Assembly (NCBI RefSeq): GCF_000384395.1
Contig: NZ_ARWE01000001.1
Coordinates: 1,948,894 to 2,012,893, forward strand
Source of the DNA: Geopsychrobacter electrodiphilus DSM 16401
Lineage (GTDB): Bacteria > Desulfobacterota > Desulfuromonadia > Desulfuromonadales > Geopsychrobacteraceae
DNA: 64,000 nucleotides
Reading direction: 5' to 3'
A program made the position numbers and the translations under genes. The notes under the pieces were generated by a model. It saw only the letters and a list, made by a program, of their open reading frames with translations, was not told the DNA's origin and made no database searches. Of this stretch, positions 36,137 through 47,340 are shown in pieces. The first letter of the stretch is position 1, and the number at the start of each line of letters is the position of its first letter.

Positions 36137-37268
36137 TGGTCATCTCAGCCTTTGATGTAAGCTCCATAATCTTAATGATATTACGATTAACATTATGAAC
36201 ATCAAATTTCTTCTCTGCGAGAATACGGCTTCGAGCTCCCATACCCACCAATTGGTCACGATGTTCAAGGAACCAGAACATTCGCTCTGCCAATGCCTGG
36301 GAATTTGCGTGGGGCACTAGGTAACCATTCTCGCCAGGAGTAACAGTTTCCCTACAACCAGGCACATCAGTGGTCAATATTGGGCGTCCCATTGACATGG
36401 CTTCTAAAACCGTGCGTGGCATTCCCTCATGGTAAGACGGAAGGACAAACACATGACAATCTGAAATGAATGAACGCACATCCATAGTCGCACCAAAATA
36501 CTCGATATCTCCACTTTCATTCCATTTCTTAATTTCATGATCTGGTATGCCATCAGGTGATGAATCTTGCGGTCCGACAATTCTAAAAACTGCTTCGGGA
36601 TAGCGAGCCTTTACAATTTTAGCGGCCAACACATATTCACGAAAACCTTTATCACCAAGCAATCGACCAATCGTAAGAAACACTATACCGTCAGAAGGCA
36701 ATGGCACTAATGCAAACTTATTTAGGTCAACGCCTGAGCCATTAACAAGAGCGCATCTACTTTTATTTACAATTTTTCGTGAAACAAAATAATCTCGATT
36801 ATCCTGATTTTGAAAAATAACTTTCTTTGCTTTTAATAAAGATAAGCGATAAAGCCAAACTACTACCATTGTTAGGCATCGTCGGATAAAACCACCTGCC
36901 TGAAGTGCAAACCCCAAACCTGTTACTAGTGCATAGAATTTAATTCGTGGCATGCCCAATAATGCCATACCGCCCCAAACCACTGGCTTGATTGTGTAAC
37001 ACATGACCATATCAGGGCGCGATTCCCTAAACACCTTGCGAAGAGCAAGATATGTTCGAATATCGGTTACAGGATTCAAACCGTTGCGTTGGACAGGAAA
37101 TGCCCTGAAACCCACACCCATCTCAGCGAGTTGTTCTATGACTACAACGCTAGCATTTCCAGCCATCGCCGTAACATCATGCCCATTGGCAACAAAAGAC
37201 TTAAGCAATTCACCTCTAAAATTAATCAACGACTCAGGCAGAGCACCAATTACAATAATTTTACTCAA
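36129..37268 (-). CDS. PglA-like family 4 glycosyltransferase
   Basis: A 379-residue GT-B glycosyltransferase starting SKIIVIGALPESLINFRGEL, similar to PglA, which adds the second sugar to undecaprenyl-linked bacillosamine. C-terminal donor site VLEAMSMGRPILTTDVPGCRETV with the E-x7-E type pattern. The start is set at the TTG at 37266-37268 because GGAGG lies five bases before it; an in-frame GTG four codons earlier would place that GGAGG inside the gene. Confidence 0.85.
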   Translation of the reverse strand: MSKIIVIGALPESLINFRGELLKSFVANGHDVTAMAGNASVVVIEQLAEMGVGFRAFPVQRNGLNPVTDIRTYLALRKVFRESRPDMVMCYTIKPVVWGGMALLGMPRIKFYALVTGLGFALQAGGFIRRCLTMVVVWLYRLSLLKAKKVIFQNQDNRDYFVSRKIVNKSRCALVNGSGVDLNKFALVPLPSDGIVFLTIGRLLGDKGFREYVLAAKIVKARYPEAVFRIVGPQDSSPDGIPDHEIKKWNESGDIEYFGATMDVRSFISDCHVFVLPSYHEGMPRTVLEAMSMGRPILTTDVPGCRETVTPGENGYLVPHANSQALAERMFWFLEHRDQLVGMGARSRILAEKKFDVHNVNRNIIKIMELTSKAEMTNV

Positions 37269-37307
37269 ACAAACCTCCACAAGCGCATTATTTTTAACAA
37301 ATCATGT

Positions 37308-38366
37308 TTAACGATTAGCAGTTTCTTTTAATAGCCTAGCCAAACGAGGGGCAGTGACCTGAAGACAGTAATGATCCTCAACGGTATGCCTTCCTTCCAA
37401 CCCCAATGAATGACGCATCTGAGAATTTGAACAAATTTGACGAAACGCTGTCACCCACTCCATAGTGCTTTCGGCCAAATAACCATTAACTCCATGCCTA
37501 ACAATTTCCCTATTCACACCCACGGGTGAGGCTATCACTGGGACACCACAAGCCATGTATTGAACGAGCTTATAACCACACTTCCCTCTCTCCCAGGGGG
37601 AATTAAGTAAGGGCATAACCCCAATATCAAAGTTTTGAATCTCGGTGGTTTCTGATTTTTCTGACCAAAGGCGACATGAAACGTCTAAATCCTTTTCTGC
37701 GAACTTTGCACCAATAACACGCAATTGAATTGGAAATTCCGATGATATAGTCTTCAATGCAGGTATTAGCAAATCAAGATACTTAACTGTCGATGGCGAG
37801 CCAATCCAACCAATAACAATTTGGTTGCTAATATCTTTCTCAAAAACTTCATAACGATTGAGATCAATTACAGTCGGCAATATTTCAACCCGTCTCACAT
37901 TTGCTTGTCGTGCCCTTGCAGCAAGGTACTCGTTTCCACACACGACCAGGGTTGCCCTATTCATGACTTTATCAATTTTTTTAGAGAGTAATTTTTTATA
38001 TAGGTTATTGCTCAAATCATATCCGTGAAAAATTGCATCGTCATAATCCACAACATAGCGAACCCCAAGAGAATTCAAAAACTGCTCAATGAAGGATGGC
38101 AAATTGGGAAATAGTTCCTTTTCAATCCATAATAAATCAAACTTACGTACAGTACTTAAATAAAATAATCGATGCAAATAATCTTTAAATATGCCCATCC
38201 AATTGGTAGGTTCTTTAGCATAAAGTCTTTTGAGGTATTCATCGGGAAACAACGGTTCAACAATCACATCAATCCCAAGAGTAGCTAAATATGGTAAATA
38301 CTGAAGCGTACGTATTCGACTACTCGCACCCAAACGGCCGTACCGAGTGAGAAAAAGGATATTCAT
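37308..38366 (-). CDS. Glycosyltransferase, GT4-like
   Basis: A 352-residue GT-B protein beginning MNILFLTRYGRLGASSRIRTLQYLP, with a donor-domain stretch VIGWIGSPSTVKYL and the C-terminal YMACGVPVIASPVGVNREIV. The start is the ATG at 38364-38366; earlier in-frame ATGs lie inside the upstream gene. It is AT-rich compared with flanking housekeeping genes. Donor and acceptor sugars are unknown. Confidence 0.82.
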   Translation of the reverse strand: MNILFLTRYGRLGASSRIRTLQYLPYLATLGIDVIVEPLFPDEYLKRLYAKEPTNWMGIFKDYLHRLFYLSTVRKFDLLWIEKELFPNLPSFIEQFLNSLGVRYVVDYDDAIFHGYDLSNNLYKKLLSKKIDKVMNRATLVVCGNEYLAARARQANVRRVEILPTVIDLNRYEVFEKDISNQIVIGWIGSPSTVKYLDLLIPALKTISSEFPIQLRVIGAKFAEKDLDVSCRLWSEKSETTEIQNFDIGVMPLLNSPWERGKCGYKLVQYMACGVPVIASPVGVNREIVRHGVNGYLAESTMEWVTAFRQICSNSQMRHSLGLEGRHTVEDHYCLQVTAPRLARLLKETANR

Positions 38367-38371
38367 ATGGA

Positions 38372-39679
38372 CTAATCTTCCAAGATGACAGGTCTTGCAA
38401 ACAATGCTATCAAAGGGATTATATACATCCACTGAAAAGAAAAAGACTCTATATAGGGATTCGTATTAGAGGCGATAAACGCACAGAAAAAACCAGAGAA
38501 CATAAACTTGTCAGAAGATAACAACTCTCTCCGTTTAGTGATGATATATATTTTCTTAAAATACCATATAAACGGGAGAGAATAAACTAGCGCACCTACC
38601 CAACCAACCCTAAGAATGGTGGCTAGCCAAACTAACTCATATCTCCAAGGAAATGTATAACTTCTCACATAATCAACACCAATCCCATGCCCTACACCTA
38701 AACCTAAGGAGTCAACGATTCCAACAATGAGGGCATTAGCTTGTTCTGATCGAGCGGTTCCACCAGCGGTGTAGAGATCCTTTATGAAGTTCTGTAATAA
38801 ATAGATAACATCTATTGCAGTGAAATGGCTAAGAAGAAAAGCTGACACAATCCCAGAAAATCCAAGAATAAACACCACTTTTATATTTAATGTAGTGTTC
38901 ATCCTTCCAATCATATCAATTTTATCTCTATAAGGAAATAGAATCCCAATTAAAATACCGACTGGAATAGAAAGAATCAGTGCAGACCGGCCTGATGTGA
39001 GTGCTGAACATAACAATGCTCCTAACAATAAAAACTTCAAAAGTTTATTCCGGATAATTTCAGGTGAAGAAAAAAATCCCCCAACCAAAAAGATCAAAGA
39101 ACCATATACAAACATTGTTGCTCCAGCATATCCATCTTTAAGATTGAGGTTACCAGATTCTTTAAAAAATGATATAGAGTTTGAACCATATGTAATGAAT
39201 AGAAAAAAATATAAAGATATCGACACACAACAAAGGATTGTCAACACAACAAACCAATTTATCAATTTATCTATACCAATAACTTGAATTATTCCGGTAG
39301 ATATGTATATCCAAAACAATGGAGACAAGACATAAATAATTAAAACTTGCTGTGATGCAATTGATGGCGCCCCATAAATGAATCCGACAATTACAAAAAT
39401 AATTGTTACCGTTACACTAAAAAAATATAAATGTAGAATATTTTTCATTTCTCTATTAAATGTAACTATGAATATTGATAAAATAAAACAGAAAAACATT
39501 ATTGCAGCTGTAAATAATTGCAAAGAATTTGGTATAACAACAGTCAAAAACAACAACATAAACGACAATATAGAAAATATTATCTTATTTTGCTGTTTGC
39601 CTTTGTATTTTGAATTCCAGACTATCAAAACTTTATACTCCGTTACTATATGATATAAAACATTAACTAGTAAAAACAC
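38372..39679 (-). CDS. Wzy-like O-antigen polymerase/ligase-family membrane protein
   Basis: A 435-residue, very hydrophobic protein with about ten to twelve predicted membrane segments and a larger periplasmic loop near residues 300-345 (FIKDLYTAGGTARSEQANAL and GLGVGHGIGVDYV), typical of Wzy/WaaL proteins. It is the only polymerase candidate in the locus. The DNA is the most AT-rich in the window, a common sign of transfer in O-antigen clusters. The exact start is uncertain; an ATG near residue 41 is possible. Confidence 0.75.
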   Translation of the reverse strand: MFLLVNVLYHIVTEYKVLIVWNSKYKGKQQNKIIFSILSFMLLFLTVVIPNSLQLFTAAIMFFCFILSIFIVTFNREMKNILHLYFFSVTVTIIFVIVGFIYGAPSIASQQVLIIYVLSPLFWIYISTGIIQVIGIDKLINWFVVLTILCCVSISLYFFLFITYGSNSISFFKESGNLNLKDGYAGATMFVYGSLIFLVGGFFSSPEIIRNKLLKFLLLGALLCSALTSGRSALILSIPVGILIGILFPYRDKIDMIGRMNTTLNIKVVFILGFSGIVSAFLLSHFTAIDVIYLLQNFIKDLYTAGGTARSEQANALIVGIVDSLGLGVGHGIGVDYVRSYTFPWRYELVWLATILRVGWVGALVYSLPFIWYFKKIYIITKRRELLSSDKFMFSGFFCAFIASNTNPYIESFSFQWMYIIPLIALFARPVILED

Positions 39680-39770
39680 AAATTAGTTAAGATAAATCAT
39701 ATAGTTATTTCACTATCAAAAAGTAAACATTTAAGTAAATATACATTAAAAATCACCGCATCGACTATAA

Positions 39771-41033
39771 CTAAGGACAAAGTTCCTGTATCCAACTGCT
39801 TAAAATGGCAGCCTGATATTTTCTGCTGTACTTCGCAATTTTACGAGGCAAGATTGGCACGCTACGATTTTCTGAAATAATTTCCTCAAAAAAGGCCAAA
39901 GCGCGATCGTTGTCGTCACCCAGGAAAATTCTTCCACAGTTAGATGATTCAAGTATCTTACCGGCTTCATTCCAAACAACGCTGAAGCAAGCGATATCCA
40001 AACCGGTGGCCATATATTCAAATAATTTGCCAGTTGCACATCCTACCCTGTCACCTGTAATCAGAAGAAGTACATCGCATCGAACCATCAATTCCAAGGC
40101 GATATTCCGATCAATATGGGGAACCATGCGATGTGAACAACCCAGACTATTCAGAAGATCCATTTCATCAAAAGTCAAATTTCCAGCGAACATGACATGG
40201 ATACAATTCAGTAATTGCGGAGCTGAGTTAAAAAATTTAATGAGGTGGTTGAACGCCTTTAGGCTGGACTGGTCACTGGCGCTAACTCTCCCAAAATGCC
40301 CAATAATAATCTTTCCCTTAGGAAAGTCTGCAATAATACCTTGAGCTTCGGAAGATATATTTTCATGGAACAAAGTGGTGAATTCAGCAGGGTCATAACC
40401 GTTAGGTAACAGCTCAATCCTTCGGTCAGGGTATCGTTGCCGAAAGTCCTCAACAAGCGCGGAACTTACGCTGGCAACCAAGCTAGCTCTACCAACAACC
40501 TTTTTTTCGACAACTGGTCGTAATCGGGAAGCAATAGCCCCCTTCCGCCCGAGTGATTCAAAAACAAACCCATCCCTAAAATCTTGTAAGAACGGTATTT
40601 TAACTTTAGCAGAAAGACAGCAAGAGCAAATCAGGGCATCGATAGGGGAGTAAGTGCCGATAATAAAGCATTTCTCACCCCTTGCCAAAAAATCCCTACA
40701 AAGGCCTTCAGCAACGACCAAAGCATTAACAATCCAGCTTGAACGCAGTGAAAGTGAAAAGGGAAGTGCGTTGAAAAACGCTGACAAAAAAGCGATTAAT
40801 ACAACAAGTGGCGACGAGTGTTTACCGACACAATCCCCATCTATTGTATGTACGGTTACATTAGTATCTTCAAGGTAAGTTCTAGACCGGTGATTCCCAT
40901 TAATACGCCGAGTAAGGATATGAATATTATAAATATCCTTGTCTAAGTATTTTGTTAAAGATTTAAATCTTTGTGAAGCGATGTTTCCTGAAGAATGGTG
41001 TGCTGCAAAAATGAATAAATTAATTTTTTCCAT
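39771..41033 (-). CDS. Glycosyltransferase, GT4-like
   Basis: A 420-residue protein opening MEKINLFIFAAHHSSGNIASQRF, with an acceptor domain and a donor-domain stretch KIIIGHFGRVSASDQSSL and MFAGNLTFDEMDLL. The late KLFEYMATGLDIACFS carries the Glu of the family. No strong ribosome-binding site is seen at the chosen ATG (41031-41033), and a start nine codons earlier is possible. A 221-bp AT-rich gap (41034-41254) precedes it in transcription with nothing recognisable. Function in side-chain assembly is inferred. Confidence 0.75.
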   Translation of the reverse strand: MEKINLFIFAAHHSSGNIASQRFKSLTKYLDKDIYNIHILTRRINGNHRSRTYLEDTNVTVHTIDGDCVGKHSSPLVVLIAFLSAFFNALPFSLSLRSSWIVNALVVAEGLCRDFLARGEKCFIIGTYSPIDALICSCCLSAKVKIPFLQDFRDGFVFESLGRKGAIASRLRPVVEKKVVGRASLVASVSSALVEDFRQRYPDRRIELLPNGYDPAEFTTLFHENISSEAQGIIADFPKGKIIIGHFGRVSASDQSSLKAFNHLIKFFNSAPQLLNCIHVMFAGNLTFDEMDLLNSLGCSHRMVPHIDRNIALELMVRCDVLLLITGDRVGCATGKLFEYMATGLDIACFSVVWNEAGKILESSNCGRIFLGDDNDRALAFFEEIISENRSVPILPRKIAKYSRKYQAAILSSWIQELCP

Positions 41034-41254
41034 TTGATAAATGGTTCCATTTGATGGCAATAAATATGTTTAACAATAATTTAATTAAAACGCGATAAAA
41101 ATAGATTATGAATAATCAAGCAGTGTGTTTTTGGTTTCATAAAAAAACCATTTTTTTAGCTGATATTTATTATGTCATGTTATTAATAACAATCTTAAAA
41201 CTTATGATAAAGCAACTAATGCTTGCAGTTAAATTTTCATATTACCTATTCACT

Positions 41255-42001
41255 TTATTCAGGCATAATTCTTCTCAAACGACAGTATTCCAACAATTGA
41301 GAAACAGTTAAACTGGCAAGATCCAGAGAGAAAAAATCTTTATTCAAACACATTATATCGTATTCCCAATTCCACCATGAGATGTCACTTAAAATTTTGC
41401 AAGTTTCATCAGAAAATCGGAAACTAAGTACTTTTGCTGGGACACCACCAACGATAGCCCAATTTGGAACATCCCCAACAACGACGGCACCTGCGGCTAT
41501 TACAGCACCATCACCAATTTTTACACCAGGGAGAATTATTGCATTTGCCCCCACCCAGACATCGTTACCAATATTTATTGATTTTGTGACCATCCTACTA
41601 TTATCAAAAAGACTGCCGAAAGGACCTCGATGGCACAAATAAGTACTTGGAGTGTGCAACGGATGGTTGTCACATCGAATGAGGACACCGGAAGCAATCG
41701 AACAAAAAGCACCAATGCTAACCACAGAATCTCCATGTGCGACAATCTTAGTAGGCCCATTAATCATAGTCGCCCGACCAATTGACACTGGCCCAATTAG
41801 ATCAACACAGCTTAAAACTGCGCCCTGCCCCAATATAACCTGTGAGTCAATTGTATTTTTACCTAATATTTCACAATAGGGATATTTCTTATAGTACAAT
41901 ACCAATTTATAAAAACGTGAAATTGATCTTCGAAATTCTCTATATGACAGACTAAAGATACCTCTTATAATTCTATTGGTATTTACAAGGAAGGAATACA
42001 T
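41255..42001 (-). CDS. Hexapeptide-repeat acyltransferase (WbbJ/CysE-like)
   Basis: A 248-residue left-handed beta-helix protein. The C-terminal half has IGNDVWVGANAIILPGVKIGDGAVIAAGAVVVGDVP, the standard ending of the maltose/galactoside O-acetyltransferase group, with a candidate catalytic His in CDNHPLHTPST. It probably O-acetylates a sugar of the repeat unit. It directly abuts the glycosyltransferase gene at 42002. Confidence 0.83.
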   Translation of the reverse strand: MYSFLVNTNRIIRGIFSLSYREFRRSISRFYKLVLYYKKYPYCEILGKNTIDSQVILGQGAVLSCVDLIGPVSIGRATMINGPTKIVAHGDSVVSIGAFCSIASGVLIRCDNHPLHTPSTYLCHRGPFGSLFDNSRMVTKSINIGNDVWVGANAIILPGVKIGDGAVIAAGAVVVGDVPNWAIVGGVPAKVLSFRFSDETCKILSDISWWNWEYDIMCLNKDFFSLDLASLTVSQLLEYCRLRRIMPE

Positions 42002-43171
42002 TTATTTCGACCTTCTCAGAATAACATCCGAATATATAGTCATCAATTGCTCTAAAACAGCATCTACACTAAACCGATTTAGACAATCGCCACGAATAAG
42101 CTCGCTATCAAACCTAGGATATTCTAACTTCATTCGTTTTAATCCATCAGCCAAAGCCACAACATTGTTTTTTTCTACAAAAATGCCATTCCCCTCGTGC
42201 AGGATGTTTTCTGGTCCCCCGCATTTTGTCGAGACAACTGGCTTTCCTTGCGAAAGAGCTTCAATAACCACAACACCAAAGGTCTCGATTTCACTACTAA
42301 GAACAAATGAATGGCAATTTGCCATTTCTTGCAACACTTGACCACGATCTAGTTTCCCCAAAAGAACAACCTGGTCAGCAATGCCGAGATCCAGCGCCAG
42401 AGCCTTTAGTGGCTCCAACTCTGAGCCAACCCCACCAATGCGTAAAGTGACACCAGTATCCTCAGTAAAGGCCATCGCAAACGCGCGAAGCAAAAGATCC
42501 TGACATTTTATCGGGACAAGGCTGGCGACATTCAAGAACGTAAAAGCCTTTGTTGATGGATCCGATTGAGGAGCAGACAATGCAAAACCGTCCGAAAGAA
42601 TATTTGGTATAACGCGCGCATTTGAGAAACTAAAAGAACAAGAGGTTTCTAGGGTACGGAGTAAATTAGCGCTTACGGTTATCAGAGCATCAGCGCATGA
42701 AAATACGTTACACGCGATGACTAAATCAGTGGGTGAAAAGAGACCTCGTGCAAACCCTGAGAAGTGCTCCGTAATCACAAAAGGGATTTTATGCTTTTTC
42801 GCTATAGCCATAGCAACGAGACCACCAGGAAACACTGAATGTGCATGTATTAGATCTGGTCTACCATTACTCTTGCAATAATTGTCAAACCAACGCAAAG
42901 ATTTATTTACAAGTGTGTTCCAATTACCTGAATGCCATCGAGACCAACAAATACACCAAGGTCTATAAGTTATGACGCCCTCATCGATAATTAGATGAGG
43001 TGCACGATAAAAGTTCTTCCAAAGTTCGGGCTTTTTCGGAAGTGCCCTTGGGACAAGAACCCCAGTGAGCACACCATTTTTTGACAAAGCGATCGCCTGC
43101 TCACGAAAAAAACCCCCACTGAGATCATTTGATACGTTCGGGTACCAAGAAGGTATAATTAAAATATGCAC
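42002..43171 (-). CDS. Family 4 glycosyltransferase
   Basis: A 389-residue GT4 protein: MHILIIPSWYPNVSNDLSGGFFREQAIAL at the N-terminus, NVASLVPIKCQDLLLRAF at the donor-domain start, and SSEIETFGVVVIEALSQGKPVVSTKCGG with the E-x7-E motif. It adds one sugar to the lipid-linked repeat unit in the cytoplasm. Its stop abuts the start of the acyltransferase. Confidence 0.9.
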   Translation of the reverse strand: MHILIIPSWYPNVSNDLSGGFFREQAIALSKNGVLTGVLVPRALPKKPELWKNFYRAPHLIIDEGVITYRPWCICWSRWHSGNWNTLVNKSLRWFDNYCKSNGRPDLIHAHSVFPGGLVAMAIAKKHKIPFVITEHFSGFARGLFSPTDLVIACNVFSCADALITVSANLLRTLETSCSFSFSNARVIPNILSDGFALSAPQSDPSTKAFTFLNVASLVPIKCQDLLLRAFAMAFTEDTGVTLRIGGVGSELEPLKALALDLGIADQVVLLGKLDRGQVLQEMANCHSFVLSSEIETFGVVVIEALSQGKPVVSTKCGGPENILHEGNGIFVEKNNVVALADGLKRMKLEYPRFDSELIRGDCLNRFSVDAVLEQLMTIYSDVILRRSK

Positions 43172-43191
43172 AAATATTAGCCCAACAAACC

Positions 43192-44466
43192 TTAAGATGG
43201 AGAGGAAGGTAGCGTAATGTTCCCAACTTTTACCTTAGAAATTTCGTGCCGAAAAGCTATATATGCCAATATTGCCGCAACGGAGTAGCTCGTGCTTGTT
43301 GCTATCGCTGCACCCACTATCCCCATTTGAGGGATCAAAACAATATTCAAGCCAATATTAACTATTAAAGTAATAGCGCTAAGATATATATTGTACTTAG
43401 GTTTACCACGGCCCGCGAGATCGTTGGCGTAGATCCGACCAACACTCATTGCGCAAATGCCAGGCAAAAGCCAGCGAATACCCTCAGCCGCTGCTGAAAA
43501 CGCTGAACCAAACAGAAGATTCACCATAAAGGAAGCAAGAAACCCTAATACAACAGAGCCCAAGGCAGTTATAGCAAACGTTGACAGCCCTACAATCCTC
43601 GTAAGGCGTTGCATATCCTTTTCACCATCCATCCCAGAAATTTTGGAAAAAACAATCTGAGAACAAACAGAAGATACAAGCCATAATTTCTCCGCGATAC
43701 TCACTGCAACGCTATAAAAACCAGTTGTAACTTTCCCCATGTAACTATTCAAAATAAACATATCTAAGCGATAATTAAAAAAGGCTATAACATTGCTCAT
43801 ATGGCTAACAATGCCATACAAGAGAATTTTCTTTGCCCAAAATAGAAAATTATTAAAAACGGGGAAACCAATAGCTACTTTACATTTACGCACCCTAACT
43901 AGTGCAATAAGAAGTGCAACTATTGAATTAACCCACAAAACAGTTGTCACTGTTAGGTGCTGCGTTAGAATCAAGATGAAATAGCCAAGAGGAAGCAATG
44001 GTGCTGTAAACGATGCAAAACGGCCCAAATAATGGAACTCTTGCGTGCCATTTAATAGCGCATCTGCTTGACAGTTAACTAAAATACTAGGAAAACTTAA
44101 GATGGCAGCAAGATACACAAGCTCAATATTTAATCCTTCGACCAACCATTCTCCGAGGTATCGAGAAACAACAAGCGTCAAAAGTAATTGGATCAAAGCA
44201 ACGATACTATTTAGGACAGCTGCCGCACCAAAGATATAGCGCACACAATCTCTGTGTTTTGCGGCGAAATGAACTACACCGGAATTAAGACTCAGCCCGG
44301 AAAGAGCCTGGACTGAAGTAGGAATCAACAAAACCAATGTAAGCGTACCAAAGTCCTCAGGCCCTAACCCCCGGGCCAGCAAAGAGGCAGACAGCAAAGC
44401 AAAAACCAATCCCACAATACGACCTGCAGTCAAGGAAGCAAAAGATTTAAAAAAGCTTCCTAGCAT
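43192..44466 (-). CDS. Wzx-like lipid-linked oligosaccharide flippase
   Basis: A 424-residue polysaccharide-synthesis-family (MOP superfamily) membrane protein with about twelve to fourteen membrane segments, starting MLGSFFKSFASLTAGRIVGLVFALLSASLLARGLGPEDFGT, the normal N-terminal signature. It would flip the completed undecaprenyl-linked unit to the periplasm for the Wzy-like polymerase. Its start overlaps the aminotransferase stop by 7 bp. Confidence 0.9.
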   Translation of the reverse strand: MLGSFFKSFASLTAGRIVGLVFALLSASLLARGLGPEDFGTLTLVLLIPTSVQALSGLSLNSGVVHFAAKHRDCVRYIFGAAAVLNSIVALIQLLLTLVVSRYLGEWLVEGLNIELVYLAAILSFPSILVNCQADALLNGTQEFHYLGRFASFTAPLLPLGYFILILTQHLTVTTVLWVNSIVALLIALVRVRKCKVAIGFPVFNNFLFWAKKILLYGIVSHMSNVIAFFNYRLDMFILNSYMGKVTTGFYSVAVSIAEKLWLVSSVCSQIVFSKISGMDGEKDMQRLTRIVGLSTFAITALGSVVLGFLASFMVNLLFGSAFSAAAEGIRWLLPGICAMSVGRIYANDLAGRGKPKYNIYLSAITLIVNIGLNIVLIPQMGIVGAAIATSTSYSVAAILAYIAFRHEISKVKVGNITLPSSPS

Positions 44467-45590
44467 TGAGTAATATTATCTATTATCTGGTCTTGAACAG
44501 ATTTAGGCATATATGGATATAACGGCAAGGAAAGAACAGTCTTCGCTGAGTCTTCAGAAATTGGAAAATCACCGTTCATATATCCGAGGTAGTTATTGGC
44601 TTTTAGTAAGTGCATTGGTTTCATATAATATATCATTGAGGGAATGCCTGCCTGATGCAATTGACATTTCAAAGCTTCTCGTCTTTTGCTACGGATAGTA
44701 TACTGTGCCCATACTGAGTCATAACCACCTGGGACAAACGGCGAGACGATTGAAAAACCACTTGCATCGCCCTTAGCTACTAACCTCTGCGTATATCTAT
44801 TAGCAATTTGTTGTCGCATTTCAATTTCTGCTTCGTAAATTTTTAATTTTTCGATCAATATCGCTGCCTGAATAGTGTCCAATCGAGCATTAAGACCAAT
44901 TCGTACATTGTCGTACTTATCTAATCCCTTACCGTGAATAAGTAAGGATCGGATTTTCTCAGCCATTTCGTCATCATCAGTAAACACAGCCCCACCGTCC
45001 CCATAACAACCTAGGGGCTTAGCCGGGAAAAAACTTGTCGCCCCGACATGGGCCAGACCTGGTGCCTTGCGACCTTTATAGGTTGCGCCGAACGCTTGGG
45101 CGGCATCCTCAATTACGAACAGACCATACTTCTCGGCAATCGCCATAATGGCGTCATAGTCGGCAGGCAAACCGTAAAGATCTACAGGTATGACGCCACG
45201 AGCATTCAACTTCCCTTCGCAAATAACGCGCAAAATTGCCGCATCAAGCTTGATCGGGTCAATATTGTAAGTATCTGGGTCGATATCAACAAAAACCGGT
45301 ATTGCACCGGTGAGTGCGATCATTTCGCAGGTAGCGAAAAAGGTAAATGGGGTCGTGAAGATCGCATCACCAGGGCCAACACCATAAGCCATCAGGGGCA
45401 ACAAAAGTGCATCTGTGCCACTTGAGCAGCCAATGACTTGCTTCACTCCAACAAACTCAGCAAGCATTTGCTCAAGTTGTCCAACCTCGGGCCCCATAAT
45501 ATACTGACCATGATCAAGTACACGTTTTATCGCGGCATCAATTTGGGGGCGGATTCGATCTTGTTGAGCCTTCAGATCAATAAATTCCAT
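44460..45590 (-). CDS. WbpE-like UDP-3-keto-uronate aminotransferase
   Basis: A 376-residue DegT-family PLP enzyme. It starts MEFIDLKAQQDRIRPQID, and the PLP lysine lies in TSFFPAKPLGCYGDGGA, a pattern typical of the WbpE/WlbC group. With WbpB- and WbpD-like genes just upstream it would make UDP-GlcNAc3NA, the precursor of UDP-GlcNAc3NAcA. The ATG at 45588-45590 was chosen; the open frame upstream overlaps the acetyltransferase gene. Confidence 0.9.
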   Translation of the reverse strand: MEFIDLKAQQDRIRPQIDAAIKRVLDHGQYIMGPEVGQLEQMLAEFVGVKQVIGCSSGTDALLLPLMAYGVGPGDAIFTTPFTFFATCEMIALTGAIPVFVDIDPDTYNIDPIKLDAAILRVICEGKLNARGVIPVDLYGLPADYDAIMAIAEKYGLFVIEDAAQAFGATYKGRKAPGLAHVGATSFFPAKPLGCYGDGGAVFTDDDEMAEKIRSLLIHGKGLDKYDNVRIGLNARLDTIQAAILIEKLKIYEAEIEMRQQIANRYTQRLVAKGDASGFSIVSPFVPGGYDSVWAQYTIRSKRREALKCQLHQAGIPSMIYYMKPMHLLKANNYLGYMNGDFPISEDSAKTVLSLPLYPYMPKSVQDQIIDNITQC

Positions 45591-45600
45591 TCTTTTCAAC

Positions 45601-46254
45601 CTACTCCCGTTTAAGTTCATCATAAACGACCTTGCCAAAAGCCAATTCCTCGGGAAGTGAAGCTTCCTCATCAAGATCAAGGCAGCGCAATACGCCCTGT
45701 TCAATCTCTTTGTAACGTAGTGCACTTTCCGGGCAGACCAGCACACCATCAGTGTCTGGATTTTTAAGCATATGACCGTGTCGGCTCATCCAGCCCTTCT
45801 GCCGCGCAGGGACCCCAACCATCAGTGCGTAGTCAGGTACATCTTTCGCCACAACCGCACCAGCACCTACAAATGCATAGCGACCGATGGTAATGCCGCA
45901 CACAATGGTCGCATTTGCGCCAATTGAACAACCCCGCTTCAACAAAGTTTCTTCATAGAGTGAACGGCGCAAAACTTGAGAACGTGGGTTAGTCACATTG
46001 GTCAGCACGCAGGACGGACCGAGAAAAACATCATTCTCGATGGTTGTCCCTTCATAAATCGAGACATTATTCTGCACTTTTACGTTATCACCAACTACTA
46101 CCCCTGGTGCAACACTGCAGTTCTGACCGAAGCTACATTTTTCACCGATCTTCGCACCTGAAAGAACATGGCTGAAATGCCAGATTTTGGTACCCCTGCC
46201 GACAACCGCACCTTCATCGACAAAGGAAGATTCATGAACAAAATAATCAGACAC
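45601..46254 (-). CDS. WbpD-like UDP-2,3-diamino-uronate N-acetyltransferase
   Basis: A 217-residue hexapeptide-repeat acetyltransferase with [42 protein letters not shown] and FTNV-like [10 protein letters not shown], matching the WbpD/WlbB group that acetylates the 3-amino group. The last 35 residues form an extra C-terminal tail with [13 protein letters not shown]. It lies between the oxidoreductase and aminotransferase genes, 10 bp from the latter. Confidence 0.9.
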   Translation of the reverse strand: MSDYFVHESSFVDEGAVVGRGTKIWHFSHVLSGAKIGEKCSFGQNCSVAPGVVVGDNVKVQNNVSIYEGTTIENDVFLGPSCVLTNVTNPRSQVLRRSLYEETLLKRGCSIGANATIVCGITIGRYAFVGAGAVVAKDVPDYALMVGVPARQKGWMSRHGHMLKNPDTDGVLVCPESALRYKEIEQGVLRCLDLDEEASLPEELAFGKVVYDELKRE

Positions 46255-46285
46255 TTCACTCTCCTTGGGTTAGGGACAAATCAAT

Positions 46286-47287
<1,002 letters not shown>

Positions 47288-47340
47288 TTATTAAAGAAAT
47301 CACAACTTACCATCAAATAATGGACCTGGTTTTCAAGAAC

